Shown: positions 8,103-17,444 of the stretch, piece after piece
How the letters are laid out: each line of letters begins with the position of its first letter
How positions within the stretch are numbered: position 1 is the stretch's first letter
Assembly (NCBI RefSeq): GCF_014852685.1
Contig: NZ_JACZDF010000001.1
Coordinates: 496,001 to 560,000 of the forward strand
From: Flavimobilis rhizosphaerae
GTDB taxonomy: Bacteria > Actinomycetota > Actinomycetes > Actinomycetales > Cellulomonadaceae
Direction: 5' to 3'
Length of the DNA stretch: 64,000 nucleotides
The notes under the pieces: generated by a model
The model's input: only the letters and a program-made list of their open reading frames with translations
Told to the model about the DNA's origin: nothing
Databases searched by the model: none
Program-made: the position numbers and the translations under genes

Positions 8103-8219
8103 GCCGCGCAGCCGCGCGACGTCCCGGCCCGACGCACCCCGGGCCGTGGGCCAGATGTCCCACACGCGGCGCAGCGGCCGCGCCGCCCGTGCGGTGCGGG
8201 CGCGGCCGGTGCGGCCACG

Positions 8220-8225
8220 TACCCT
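8220..8225 (+). promoter_or_regulatory. TACCCT -10 box, leaderless start of the sensor kinase gene
   Basis: TACCCT is followed by exactly 6 nt and then GTG at 8232. This favours the GTG over the ATG at 8241, although AGAGG lies 10 nt before that ATG. Confidence 0.55.
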
Positions 8226-8231
8226 AGAGGC

Positions 8232-9713
8232 GTGTCCGTCATGAGCGAGCTCATCTCCCGCCACTCGAACCTCGACGCCGTCGACGCCGACTGGCTCCAC
8301 CTCCTCGCAGGCGACTGGCAGGTGATCTCCGATCTCGCGTTCGCCGACCTCGTCCTCTGGCTCCCGACGGACGACGGCGAGCTCATCGCGATCGCCCACT
8401 GCCGCCCGTCGACCGGTGCGACCGTCCACTACGACGACATCGTCGGCACCGTCGCGCCCTCGGGACGACGTGCACAGCTGCTCCAGGCCTTCGACGACCG
8501 CCGCGTCCACCGTGAGCGCGAACCTCGCTGGCTCGGCGCCTACGCCGTGCGCGAGGAGTTCGTCCCCGTCGTCCGCGCAGGCCGGGCGATCGCCGTCCTC
8601 GTCCGCCAGACGTACCTCGGCTCGGGCCGCACCCCGAGCCGCCTCGAGCTCAACTACGTCGAGGCGGCCGAGGGCCTGCTCGGCATGATCTCGCGCGGCG
8701 AGTTCCCCCAGCCCGACTCGGCGACCGGGCCGCGGCGCGGCGCGCCCCGCGTCGGCGACGGCCTCCTGCGGCTCAACGCCGAGGGCGAGGTCCTCTACGC
8801 GAGCCCCAACGCCCTCTCGTGCTTCCACCGGCTCGGTGTCTACGGCCCGCTCGTCGGAGAGTCGCTCGTCGAGATCACCGCGGACCTCCTCGTCCAGCAG
8901 GCGCCCGTCGACGAGTCCCTGCCGGTCGTCATGATGGGCCGCGCCCCGTGGCGCACCGAGCTCGAGTCCGACCGCGTCTCGCTGTCGGTGCGCTCGCTGC
9001 CCATCACCGAGGACGGCCGACGCATGGGTGCGGTGCTCCTGTGCCGCGACGTCACCGAGGTGCGCAGGCGCGAGCGCGAGCTCATCACCAAGGACGCGAC
9101 GATCCGCGAGATCCACCACCGGGTGAAGAACAACCTCCAGACCGTCGCCGCGCTCCTGCGGCTCCAGGCCCGGCGCATGCAGATCCCCGAGGCGCGCGGC
9201 GCACTCGAGGAAGCCATGCGTCGCGTCGACACGATCGCGCTCGTCCACCAGGCGCTCTCGCAGACCCTCGAGGAGGAGGTCGAGTTCGACGACATGGTCG
9301 GCCGCGTCCTGCGGCTCGCCGCCGACATCGCGTCGGCCGACACGAGCGTCCGGACGATCTCCGAGGGCTCCTTCGGCCTCGTCCACGCCGAGGACGCGAC
9401 ACCGCTCGCGCTCGTCCTCACGGAGCTCGTGACGAACGCGGTCGAGCACGGCTTCCCCGACCGCGCGACGGGCACCGTCCGCATCACGACGACGCGGGAC
9501 GGGCACGACCTCACCGTCCACATCGTGGACGACGGCATCGGTCTGGCACCCGACGCCGGCCCAGGCGCGGGCCTCGGCACGCAGATCGTCCGCACGCTCG
9601 TTGAGAACGAACTCCACGGTTCGATCGACTGGGGCACGTCCGCCGACGGCGGGACCGACGTCACCGTCCGCGTCGTGCTGCGCGACGCCCGCGGGCACCG
9701 CGCGGCGAGCTGA
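8232..9713 (+). CDS. pdtaS: PdtaS-like sensor histidine kinase (GAF-PAS-HisKA_2-HATPase)
   Basis: 493 aa, soluble. The N-terminal half is GAF-like (SRHSNLDAVDADWLHLLAGDWQVISDLAFADLVLWLP), then a PAS region (LLRLNAEGEVLYASPNALSCF), then a HisKA_2 dimerisation helix with the phospho-accepting His in REIHHRVKNNLQTVAALLRLQ, and a HATPase_c domain (LVLTELVTNAVEHGF, VDDGIGL, GLGTQIV). This is the architecture of mycobacterial PdtaS, which phosphorylates the ANTAR regulator PdtaR, an RNA-binding antiterminator. No pdtaR is in the window, so the partner must be elsewhere. The gene is convergent with whiB, with a strong shared terminator between. Confidence 0.88.
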   Translation: MSVMSELISRHSNLDAVDADWLHLLAGDWQVISDLAFADLVLWLPTDDGELIAIAHCRPSTGATVHYDDIVGTVAPSGRRAQLLQAFDDRRVHREREPRWLGAYAVREEFVPVVRAGRAIAVLVRQTYLGSGRTPSRLELNYVEAAEGLLGMISRGEFPQPDSATGPRRGAPRVGDGLLRLNAEGEVLYASPNALSCFHRLGVYGPLVGESLVEITADLLVQQAPVDESLPVVMMGRAPWRTELESDRVSLSVRSLPITEDGRRMGAVLLCRDVTEVRRRERELITKDATIREIHHRVKNNLQTVAALLRLQARRMQIPEARGALEEAMRRVDTIALVHQALSQTLEEEVEFDDMVGRVLRLAADIASADTSVRTISEGSFGLVHAEDATPLALVLTELVTNAVEHGFPDRATGTVRITTTRDGHDLTVHIVDDGIGLAPDAGPGAGLGTQIVRTLVENELHGSIDWGTSADGGTDVTVRVVLRDARGHRAAS

Positions 9714-9717
9714 CCGC

Positions 9718-9759
9718 GGCCGGACACGACGGGCCGGACACGACGGGCCGGATGCGACG
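9718..9759. repeat. Three tandem 14-bp repeats
   Basis: GGCCGGACACGACG occurs at 9718-9731 and 9732-9745, with a third copy differing at two bases at 9746-9759. It begins 4 nt after the kinase stop and runs into the terminator hairpin. Confidence 0.85.
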
Positions 9760-9791
9760 AGGGCCGGCACCCGTGACGGGTGCCGGCCCTC
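9759..9791. terminator. Bidirectional terminator between pdtaS and whiB
   Basis: GAGGGCCGGCACCC (9759-9772) pairs perfectly with 9778-9791 around loop GTGAC. It lies between convergent genes and so serves both. Confidence 0.8.
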
Positions 9792-9810
9792 GGCCGTACG
9801 TGATGGTGCG

Positions 9811-10059
9811 TCAGCCGGCGCGACGCGCCCGAGCCGTGCGGCGCTTGAGCGCGCGACGCTCGTCCTCGGACATGCCCCCCCAGACGCCCGCGTCCTGGCC
9901 GGACTCGAGCGCCCACTTGAGGCACGTGTCGACGACGTCGCAGCGACGGCACACAGCCTTGGCGTCCTCGATCTGCAGGATCGCCGGGCCGGTGTTCCCG
10001 ATGGGGAAGAACAGCTCGGGGTCCTCGGTGAGGCATGCGGCGCGGTGACGCCAGTCCAT
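9811..10059 (-). CDS. whiB: WhiB-family iron-sulfur transcription factor (WhiB1-like)
   Basis: 82 aa, the usual WhiB1 length. The four cluster-binding cysteines are present: C9 in HRAACLTED, C37 and C40 in AVCRRC, and C46 in DTCLKWA. They are followed by the G-V-W-G-G turn (AGVWGGMSEDERRALKRR) and a basic C-terminal tail for DNA contact. WhiB1-type proteins hold a 4Fe-4S cluster, bind the main sigma factor and respond to nitric oxide. The ATG at 10059 has GAGGAG 8 nt upstream. The 5' region 10060-10293 is shared with the divergent membrane-protein gene; it shows a TTGACA at 10240-10245 but no convincing paired -10. Confidence 0.92.
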   Translation of the reverse strand: MDWRHRAACLTEDPELFFPIGNTGPAILQIEDAKAVCRRCDVVDTCLKWALESGQDAGVWGGMSEDERRALKRRTARARRAG

Positions 10060-10281
10060 GGAAGTGCTCCTCGGTGGTCGAACATGACGGTTCCGCGCGC
10101 AGCGCGACGCGGCCGTTCAAGAAGGGGGGACTGTCCCTGAGGGACCACACAAGGTTCACACCTCACGGCCGGTTCCACAAGAGGTCACGAGAAGGTTTCG
10201 ACGAGGTGGCCCTGAGGTGATGGTCACAAGGGTGCAACCTTGACATCGCACGGCCGCCCGGAGGTCCTGCCGCAGGTCCCG

Positions 10282-10287
10282 TAGTCT
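10282..10287 (+). promoter_or_regulatory. TAGTCT -10 box, leaderless start
   Basis: TAGTCT is followed by 6 nt and then GTG at 10294, the start of the small membrane protein. Confidence 0.6.
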
Positions 10288-10293
10288 CGGTGC

Positions 10294-10719
10294 GTGCCTC
10301 TCGATCTTCTCCGCCGCCCCGGCGTCGCGGCCCCGGGCCCCGGTCGCACCGTGCTTCTCGTCGTGTGCGGGCTCCTCGCGCTCGAGGCCCTCGGCCTCGT
10401 CGTCGCCGGCGGGTTCGTGCTCGCCGACGTCGTCCGCGGCGACGGCTCGGGAGCTGCGGGCGTCCTCGCCACGTTCGCCTGGGGTCTCGCTGCGCTGCTC
10501 GTCGGTGCGGCGCGCGGCCTCCTCGACGGCCGGCGCTGGGCGCGCTCGCCCGTCGTCACGTGGCAGCTGTTCCAGGTCGTCATCGCGGTGACGTGGCTCC
10601 AGGAGGGTGCGCACCCCGTGCCCGTGGTGCTCCTCGTCGTCGCGGTGCTCGTCGTCGCAGGCGTCGTCTCACCGGCCGTCGTCGCCCGCACGACCGCAGG
10701 CCGCCCCACGGGGGACTGA
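10294..10719 (+). CDS. Small four-helix membrane protein
   Basis: 141 aa. Four hydrophobic stretches are visible: VLLVVCGLLALEALGLVVAGGFVLADV, a second around AAGVLATFAWGLAALLVGAAR, a third around WQLFQVVIAVTWL, and VVLLVVAVLVVAGVVSPAVV. A conserved-looking RRWARSPVVTWQLFQ loop lies between the second and third. This is the pattern of short actinobacterial integral membrane proteins of unknown function; I do not recognise a named family. The GTG start at 10294 is fixed by the TAGTCT box. It is divergent from whiB and convergent with the FtsK-like gene. Confidence 0.75.
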   Translation: MPLDLLRRPGVAAPGPGRTVLLVVCGLLALEALGLVVAGGFVLADVVRGDGSGAAGVLATFAWGLAALLVGAARGLLDGRRWARSPVVTWQLFQVVIAVTWLQEGAHPVPVVLLVVAVLVVAGVVSPAVVARTTAGRPTGD

Positions 10720-10755
10720 CACCCCTGGCCACGGCTGCTCACGCCTCGGCACCGT

Positions 10756-13700
10756 TCACGTCGCTCCGCCGTGTGAGTCGGGCGGACGGCACTGAATGAG
10801 CTCGGCCCGCCCGTCGACGACGAGGGCCCCGCGGCCCGGCGCGCACGGCCCGGGTTCGACGACGTGAGCGACCTCGGTCGCGAGGACGTCCGCCGCACCC
10901 GGCCTGCCCGGGTCGAGCACGACACCGTGACGCGCCGCGCGCACCCGCGCCAGGAGGCCGCGGGACGCGAGCGTCGCCGAGGCGGTCGTCGCGGCGACGA
11001 GGCACCTCGCGACGCCCGGGAGCGTCGCGAGCCGGTCGTGCTCGACGGGCAGCAGCCGAGCGAGCACGTCGGCGTCGTCGACGACGAGCGTCCACCCGCC
11101 GCCGGCGACGAGGTCGGGGACGCGGGCGAGTCCCTCGGGCGTCATCGGCACGACGAGGGTGGCGTCGTCGGTGCCGCCGCCCCTGAGGGCGTCGCCGTCG
11201 TCGTCCGCGGCCTGCCGACCAGCGGTGGGTGGAAGGCAGCTCCCGACGACGAGCAGGGGACCGAGCTGTGCCGCGTGGCGCGCGAGGATCCCGAGAACGG
11301 TCGACCGACCCGACCCCGGCGGCCCGACGACGAGCGTGTCGCGTGCGACGTCGATCAGCCGAGGCCCCGCATCGTCACCGCCGTGGCCGAGCGGGGCGAG
11401 CCACGCGTGAGGAGCCTCGCGGGCCGCACTGTCGAGCTCCCGCAGCGCACGGTCGTCCGGAACCGTCGGCAGGGGCACGAGCTGCGGCGACGCCTCCGGA
11501 CCGACCGGCACCTCGGAGGGCCGGGCATGCGTCGGAAGGAACGCCTGCGCGAGCCGCGCGGGACCGGCCCCCGTCCAGACGCCGCGGCCCGGCGGTCCCC
11601 CCAGTCCCGCGAGCTCCGAGGGGACGCCCCGGCCGAGGTCGGACGCGCGGTCGGTGCCCGTGAGGACGAGCCGCGGGCCGACCGTCGACGCGAGCGGGCC
11701 CGTGAGCGAGCGGGCGCTCGCGAGCGCGAGCGCGACCCCGTGGGCCGCGGACTGCCGGGCGAGCGCGACGAGCGTGTCGACGCCTCCGCCGCGTGCGACG
11801 CGTCCGAGCGCCGCGAGAACCTCCTCGACGCCGTCGACGAGGACGAGCGTTGGCGACGGCGGGGGCACGGCGAGGAGCTGTGACAGCAGCTCGTGGACGC
11901 GGCGTGGATCCGTCGCCGGGGCGTGCGTCCCGAGCCAGCGGGGGACGGGCCTGCGCCCCGCGCCGCGCCCCGCAGCCGCGCCGAGCCCGTCGTGCTCGAC
12001 CAACGGGACGTGCGGGTCGCGCGCGCCGTGCTCGACCAGAGGGTCGTCCGCGTCGTGCACGACGAGCGGGTCGGGGCCGAGCACGTGGACGTGCCAGCCG
12101 CGTCGGGCCGCCTCGAGGGCGACCGCGTGGAGGACGGTCGACCGGCCCGACCCCGGAGCGCCCTCGACGTGAAGGTGCCCGCGTGCGGGATCCCACGCGG
12201 CGATCGAGCGTCGCCGCTCGTCGGGCTCGTCGAGGAGCGCGACCGGGAGCGCGTCGGCCGCCGAGCGCTCCGGCACGCGCCCTGGCACGGGCTCTGCGAC
12301 GTCAGCCGTCGAGCACCGCAGCGGGAGCGGAGGCGCCCAGAGAGGGTGGGCACCCGCGGCACCCGCGGCCGCGTCGGCCGCCGCGACGAGACGTGCCGCG
12401 ACGTCCTCGCCCCATACGGGCGCGGGCGTGCGTGCCGGTCCGGGCGTCCGCGGGACGCGCCGGACGCGTGCCGTCGCGGGCGTCGCCGGGGCGGACGCGA
12501 GCGCGCACCGCACCGTCCGGTGCGACGAACCGCTCGTGAGGACGACCGCGAGCCCGGGGGACGACGCGGGCAGGGCGGCCGCGTCCGGGACGTCGACGAC
12601 GTCGCGCGACTCGGCGTCCGACGCGACGCGGAGCGCGACCCGCAGCCCGACGTTCGCGCGCACGTCCGCGCTCACGGCACCCGCTGGGCGCTGCGTCGCG
12701 AGGACGAGGTGGAGCCCGAGCGACCTGCCCTGCGCGGCGATCCGCAGGAACGACGGCACGAGATCAGGGTCGTCGTCCGCGAGCGCCCGCAGCTCGTCGA
12801 CGACGACGACGAGGCGTGGCGGGCACACCTCCGGGTCCCGGGCGAGGAGCGCACCGACGTCGGGGACGCTGTGGTGGGCGAGCAGCTCCTCGCGCGAGCG
12901 CAGCTCGGCGCGGAGCGCGGCGAGCGCTCGCCGGGCGGAGCCGGGCTCGAGGTCCGTCGCGACGCCCGCGACGTGCGGGAGGGTGAGGCACGGCCCGAAG
13001 CCCGCACCGCCCTTGTGGTCGAGCAGGACGAACGTCAGGTGCGCGGGCGGGTGCGTGAGGGCGAGGGAGAGGACAAGGGTCTGGAGGAGCTCGGACTTGC
13101 CGGCGCCCGTCGTGCCGGCGACGAGGCCATGAGGTCCGTCGCGCACGAGGTCGAGGACGAACGGCTCCCCCGAGCCGTCGGCAAGCCTGCCGACGGGTGC
13201 GAGCGGACGCGTCGGCGCGGCGGCCCACCGTGCCGTCACCGCGTCCGCGACGGACGCTGGCGAGAGGGCCGGGTCGAGGCCGAGCAGATCGGCGAGCGGC
13301 ACGGTCGCAGCATGGGTGAGGCCCGTGCTGCGCGCGACGGCCGGGGCGAGGGCACGCGCGAGCGACTCCGCGAGCCGGGGGTCGACGCCTGGCCCGTCGA
13401 CGTCCGCCTCGCACCAGGCGGGTGCGTCGGCCAGGGGCGGGACGAGGAGCACGTGGGTGCCCGCGGGGGCGTGAGCCCACCACTCGCTCGTGCGACGCAG
13501 GGCGTCGGCGTCGTCGGGCGTGACGACGGCGAGGCGCGGGGCGTCGTCCCCGGAGGTGGGGAGCGGGCCGGGACGGGCACCGAGCCACCGGGCCCACTCC
13601 CACGCGCGAACGTCACCGCCGACGAGCGTCACGGGCGCGCCCGGGCGGAGCGCCGCGAACGCGAGGACCGTCGCGCGCGCCCGGGCGTCGGCGGAGGGCC

Positions 13701-14775
13701 CCGCCGCGACGAGGGCGCGAGGGCCGACGTCGCCACGGCCGTCGGTGGCCCCGTCCGCGGCCGTGCCTACGGGACCGGGCGCGGCCGTGCTCGCGGGCGT
13801 GAGGTCGAACCTGGACGGTCCCGCGAGGCCCGTCGCGACCCGTGTCATGAGCTCGACGGGCGACCGGGCGAGGCCGTGCCACGTCGTCGGAGCCCCGACC
13901 TGGGCGGGCGGCGTGCGGCGCAGGCGCCGGATGAGCGCGGTCACCCCGAGCACGACGGGCCCGACGAGCCCGACGAGCGCGAACGCGGGACGGTTCGTCA
14001 CGAGCGCGAGGGTCGCCGCGGAGACGAGCGGGACGACGAGCGTCGTCGCCGAGAGCCCCGGCCCGAGGCCGCGCGCCCGGGAGGGGGCGCGGGTGGCGTC
14101 GGCGGCGATCGTGGCGCGCTCGTCCACGACCCCGACGACGACGCGGCGCAGGGTCATCGGCCCGACGTGGAGGACGTCGCCGTCGCGGACCCGGCGGCCG
14201 CGCAGCCCGAGCCTCACGGGACGCCGTCGCGCGTGGTCACGGGCGAGCCGCACCCGCACGCGCGGCGCACGGTCGTCGGTACGCCGCTGCCGGACACGCC
14301 GGACGCGGACCACCCGCGGGCCGTCCGCGTCGCTCGCCGACGCGCGACGGGGACGCACCTCGGCGACTCGCCCGCGCGTCGCACGTCCGAGATCGACCTC
14401 GACCCGGCCGGCTCCCGGACCTGCGACGACCTCCCAGCGTGCGGCCGCGCCGAACGCGTCACGTGCGCGTCCGACGGGGTCGTCGGGGAGGTCCGGGGCG
14501 CGGCGTCGCGGCACGTGCACGCGCACGTCCGCGCCCGGGACGAGCGGGCCGAAGCCCACGAGCGCGTCGTCGTCGAGGACGCGCGGGCCGACCGCGAGCG
14601 GCACCGCGAGCAGCTCGCTGCGGCCGAGAACCTCGGCGAGCCGGGGGCGCAGCGCGCCGAGCCGGGCCCCTCGCTCGATCTCGACGTCCTCGCCCGCGAG
14701 CGTGAGCCGGACGTGGCCGCCCGACGGGGCCGAGGAGGGGGTCGTGGGACGCATGCCCCGACGTTGCCGCGTCAT
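10756..14775 (-). CDS. FtsK/SpoIIIE-domain ATPase, EssC/EccC-like, orphan
   Basis: 1339 aa. A ubiquitin-like or FHA-like N-terminal region (residues 20-210, ending DGDVLHVGPMTL) precedes two membrane helices (about 243-262 and 264-284). Three ATPase modules follow. The first has canonical Walker A GTTGAGKS (554-561) and Walker B LVVVVDEL (655-662). The second and third have GAPGSGRST (872-880) and a similar GPPGSGRST, with Arg in place of the Walker Lys. This is the layout of type VII secretion ATPases (EssC/EccC), where the later modules are often degenerate. No WXG100, EccB/D/E or mycosin gene is visible nearby, so the partners are unknown. ATG 14775 is used; ATG 14754 is an alternative. 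Confidence 0.82.
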   Translation of the reverse strand: MTRQRRGMRPTTPSSAPSGGHVRLTLAGEDVEIERGARLGALRPRLAEVLGRSELLAVPLAVGPRVLDDDALVGFGPLVPGADVRVHVPRRRAPDLPDDPVGRARDAFGAAARWEVVAGPGAGRVEVDLGRATRGRVAEVRPRRASASDADGPRVVRVRRVRQRRTDDRAPRVRVRLARDHARRRPVRLGLRGRRVRDGDVLHVGPMTLRRVVVGVVDERATIAADATRAPSRARGLGPGLSATTLVVPLVSAATLALVTNRPAFALVGLVGPVVLGVTALIRRLRRTPPAQVGAPTTWHGLARSPVELMTRVATGLAGPSRFDLTPASTAAPGPVGTAADGATDGRGDVGPRALVAAGPSADARARATVLAFAALRPGAPVTLVGGDVRAWEWARWLGARPGPLPTSGDDAPRLAVVTPDDADALRRTSEWWAHAPAGTHVLLVPPLADAPAWCEADVDGPGVDPRLAESLARALAPAVARSTGLTHAATVPLADLLGLDPALSPASVADAVTARWAAAPTRPLAPVGRLADGSGEPFVLDLVRDGPHGLVAGTTGAGKSELLQTLVLSLALTHPPAHLTFVLLDHKGGAGFGPCLTLPHVAGVATDLEPGSARRALAALRAELRSREELLAHHSVPDVGALLARDPEVCPPRLVVVVDELRALADDDPDLVPSFLRIAAQGRSLGLHLVLATQRPAGAVSADVRANVGLRVALRVASDAESRDVVDVPDAAALPASSPGLAVVLTSGSSHRTVRCALASAPATPATARVRRVPRTPGPARTPAPVWGEDVAARLVAAADAAAGAAGAHPLWAPPLPLRCSTADVAEPVPGRVPERSAADALPVALLDEPDERRRSIAAWDPARGHLHVEGAPGSGRSTVLHAVALEAARRGWHVHVLGPDPLVVHDADDPLVEHGARDPHVPLVEHDGLGAAAGRGAGRRPVPRWLGTHAPATDPRRVHELLSQLLAVPPPSPTLVLVDGVEEVLAALGRVARGGGVDTLVALARQSAAHGVALALASARSLTGPLASTVGPRLVLTGTDRASDLGRGVPSELAGLGGPPGRGVWTGAGPARLAQAFLPTHARPSEVPVGPEASPQLVPLPTVPDDRALRELDSAAREAPHAWLAPLGHGGDDAGPRLIDVARDTLVVGPPGSGRSTVLGILARHAAQLGPLLVVGSCLPPTAGRQAADDDGDALRGGGTDDATLVVPMTPEGLARVPDLVAGGGWTLVVDDADVLARLLPVEHDRLATLPGVARCLVAATTASATLASRGLLARVRAARHGVVLDPGRPGAADVLATEVAHVVEPGPCAPGRGALVVDGRAELIQCRPPDSHGGAT

Positions 14776-14790
14776 CGGCCCGCACGCGCG

Positions 14791-14837
14791 GGACGGCCCT
14801 GCGGTCGGGGAGGGGATCCCCGTCCACAGGGCCGTCC
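14791..14837 (-). terminator. Hairpin after the FtsX-type permease gene
   Basis: GGACGGCCCTG (14791-14801) and CAGGGCCGTCC (14827-14837) form an 11-bp perfect stem with a further GGGGATCCCC palindrome inside. It is 22 nt downstream of the permease stop and just upstream of the FtsK-like start. Confidence 0.7.
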
Positions 14838-14858
14838 GTCAGGTGGGCGCCGAGGGCG

Positions 14859-17444
14859 TCAGTCGACCGCGAGCGCCTCGACGGGCGAGGTACGCACCGC
14901 GCGCCGCGCCGGCAGGACCGACGCGAGCAGGCCCGCGACGACCGAGACGACGAGCGCGAGCGCGATGTCACGCCACGGCACCGCGTACGACACGTCGCCG
15001 AACGATCCGAGCACCGTCGCCGCGCCGGACCAGCCGTAGACGAGCCCGAGCACGACGCCGAGGAGCGTGCCGACGATCGCGATGAGCAGACCCTCGATCG
15101 CGAGAGTGCTGCGCAGCTGCTTCCGCGACAGTCCGATCGCGCGCAGGGTCGCGTTCTCCCGCTGCCGCTCGAGGACCGAGAGCGAGAGCGTGTTCGTCAC
15201 GCCGATGAGGGCGATGACGACCGCGACCGCGAGCAGACCCACGACGACCGCGAGGAGGACGTTGATGACCTGCTCGAACATCGCGCGCTCCGCGACGGCG
15301 CCCGTGACCCACGCACCGAGGTCCTGGACCTGCGTCCGGATGTCGTCGACCGTGCGGACGGGGTTGTCGGAGTCGAGCCGCACGAAGAGCGTCGACGCGG
15401 TCGCGTCGGGCGCGATCTGCTTCATCGTCGTCGCCGTCACCATGTGCGTGCCGAGGCCGCCGGTGATGACCTTGACGCGCAGGTCGAGCGTCGTACCGTC
15501 GGCACGCGTGACGACCGCGCCCGTCGCAGCGAGGTGGAGCTCTCGCGACGAGTCGACGAGGAGGACGCCGTCCTCGAGCCCGTCGATCTTGCGGGGGTCG
15601 TGGAGGACCGTGCGTGCTGCGGTCGGGTCGATGCCGCTCACCTCGGTGCTCCCGAGCGGGACCGGACCGTCGGGGAGCGTGAGCTCGATCTTGTCGACGT
15701 ACGTCGAGGTCACGGGCACGGTCGCGGCGACGCCGGGCACGGCGGCGACCTTCTCGCGCACCGTGTCGAGATTGCCGCTGCCGTCGCTCGAGCCGCTGGC
15801 CTCGACGAGGACGTCGACCGCGAAGTGCGAGTCGAGCTGGTCGTTGAACGTGGCGCGCGCGCTCGCGGCACCGGTCGACATCATCGCGACGAGCGTCACA
15901 CCGATGAGCAGCGCCGTGCTCGTCGCGGCCGTGCGGCGCGGGTTGCGCAGCGTGTTGGCCGACGCGAGGCGCGCCGAGGCTCCCGTGCGGGACAGGAGTG
16001 CGCCGATGCCGGCCGCGACCGCGGGGATCCAGAACACGGACCCGACGATGAGCCCGACGAACGACAGCGCACCGCCCGGGATGCCGAGGAGGAGACCGAT
16101 CTCGGGCCGCGGCTCCTCACCGGCGTTCGCGACGGCGATCCCGCCCGCGAGCATCGCCCCACCGACGACGGTGAGGACGACCGCGAGGAGGAGCCGTGCC
16201 TTCGAGCCGCCGCGCACGGAGGGTGCGTCGGCGGGTCGGAGCGCTGCGAGCGGCGCGACGCGCGTCGCTCCGCGGGCCGGTGCGAACGCCGCGAGGACCG
16301 TGACGACGACGCCTGCGATGAGCGGCACGAGGACGACAGCCGGCGTCACCTCGATCGTCTGGGGGAGCGGCACACCGAGGTCGCGCGTGCCGAGGACCGC
16401 GAGGAGCGCCTGGACGCCGATCGCGCCGACGAGGATGCCGGTGAGCGATGCGAGCGTCCCGAGCACGCCCGCCTCGAGGAGGACGGACGCGCGCAGCTGC
16501 TTCTTCGTCGCGCCGACGCAGCGCAGGAGCGCGAGCGTGCGGGTGCGCTGCGCGACGAGCACCTGGAACGTGTTGGCGATGACGAGCCCCGCGACGACGA
16601 GCGCGAGGGCGCCGAAGGCGAGGACGACGTACATGACGGTGTTGGTGTCGCCGCTCAGCTGGGCGATGCGCTCGTCGGCGTACTGCTGCTTCGTGAGCGC
16701 CCGGACCTGCGCGGCGTCCTCGTCCGACGTGCCTGCGGCGACGAGCTCCGCGCGTGCCGCGTCGGCGAGCGCCGGGAGGACCGTCGCCGGGTCGGCGCCG
16801 GCGTCGAGCGTGACGAGCGCGCTCGTGACGAGCGAGCCGCCGTTCCACGCGAGCACGTCGTCGACCTGACCGACGAGAGCGCCGTCGAACGAGACGTACG
16901 CGCCGGACGGGTCGTCGAGGAGACCCGTGACGGTGACCGTCGTCGTCGTCTCCTCGCTCTCGCCCTTCGCCTCGTCGAAGGTGTACCCGACGATGTCGAC
17001 GGTCCCGCTGACGGTCGCGCCGAGCCTCTCGGCGACGGCCGCGGGGAGGGCGACCTCGTTCGTCGCGGCGGGCCAGGCACCGCTCGTGAGCTTCTGGGCC
17101 TCGAGGCGAGGTTCGGCGGCGGCGGAGACGGCGAGCGTCCCCACCTCGCGCTCACCGCGACGGACGTTGATGTAGGTCTGCACCTGCGGACTCACGACGG
17201 CGACACCGGCGGTCGCGTCGAGCGAGGTGATCGCCTCCGGGGCGAGCCCCACCGTCCCGCCCAGGTCGAGGTGGGCGTCCGCGTCGGCGAGGGTCGCTGC
17301 GACCGAGTCGGTCGACGTCGACGTCATGATGTTGCCCGCGAGGAGCGTCGCGGCGACGAACGCCGTGCCGATCGCGATGGCGATGCCGGCCGAGACGAGC
17401 TTCCCGACCGACTTGCGCATCTGCGCGAAGGTGAGCCGGAACAT
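14859..17444 (-). CDS. ABC transporter permease, FtsX/MacB type
   Basis: 861 aa with duplicated FtsX modules. The N-terminus (MFRLTFAQMRKSVGKLVSAGIAIAIGTAFVAATLLAGN) is a membrane anchor. A large extracellular domain follows, then three helices, a short cytoplasmic stretch (TRVAPLAALRPADAP), further helices, a second extracellular domain and a last trio ending ARRAVRTSPVEALAVD, the typical FtsX finish. Such permeases export peptides, lipoproteins or antibiotics, or transmit force to cell-wall enzymes; the substrate is not readable. Its ATG overlaps the ATPase stop (TGATG). A NarL/DesK two-component pair upstream on the same strand is the common arrangement for stress-inducible systems of this type. 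Confidence 0.87.
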   Translation of the reverse strand: MFRLTFAQMRKSVGKLVSAGIAIAIGTAFVAATLLAGNIMTSTSTDSVAATLADADAHLDLGGTVGLAPEAITSLDATAGVAVVSPQVQTYINVRRGEREVGTLAVSAAAEPRLEAQKLTSGAWPAATNEVALPAAVAERLGATVSGTVDIVGYTFDEAKGESEETTTTVTVTGLLDDPSGAYVSFDGALVGQVDDVLAWNGGSLVTSALVTLDAGADPATVLPALADAARAELVAAGTSDEDAAQVRALTKQQYADERIAQLSGDTNTVMYVVLAFGALALVVAGLVIANTFQVLVAQRTRTLALLRCVGATKKQLRASVLLEAGVLGTLASLTGILVGAIGVQALLAVLGTRDLGVPLPQTIEVTPAVVLVPLIAGVVVTVLAAFAPARGATRVAPLAALRPADAPSVRGGSKARLLLAVVLTVVGGAMLAGGIAVANAGEEPRPEIGLLLGIPGGALSFVGLIVGSVFWIPAVAAGIGALLSRTGASARLASANTLRNPRRTAATSTALLIGVTLVAMMSTGAASARATFNDQLDSHFAVDVLVEASGSSDGSGNLDTVREKVAAVPGVAATVPVTSTYVDKIELTLPDGPVPLGSTEVSGIDPTAARTVLHDPRKIDGLEDGVLLVDSSRELHLAATGAVVTRADGTTLDLRVKVITGGLGTHMVTATTMKQIAPDATASTLFVRLDSDNPVRTVDDIRTQVQDLGAWVTGAVAERAMFEQVINVLLAVVVGLLAVAVVIALIGVTNTLSLSVLERQRENATLRAIGLSRKQLRSTLAIEGLLIAIVGTLLGVVLGLVYGWSGAATVLGSFGDVSYAVPWRDIALALVVSVVAGLLASVLPARRAVRTSPVEALAVD

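Noticed and set aside
10240-10245. TTGACA as the -35 of the gene at 10294
   Set aside because: It is 36 nt from the TAGTCT box, about twice the workable spacing.
11893-15039. 1048-residue open frame on the plus strand
   Set aside because: Antisense to the FtsK-like gene with the same low-complexity composition; the minus-strand gene has clear ATPase motifs.
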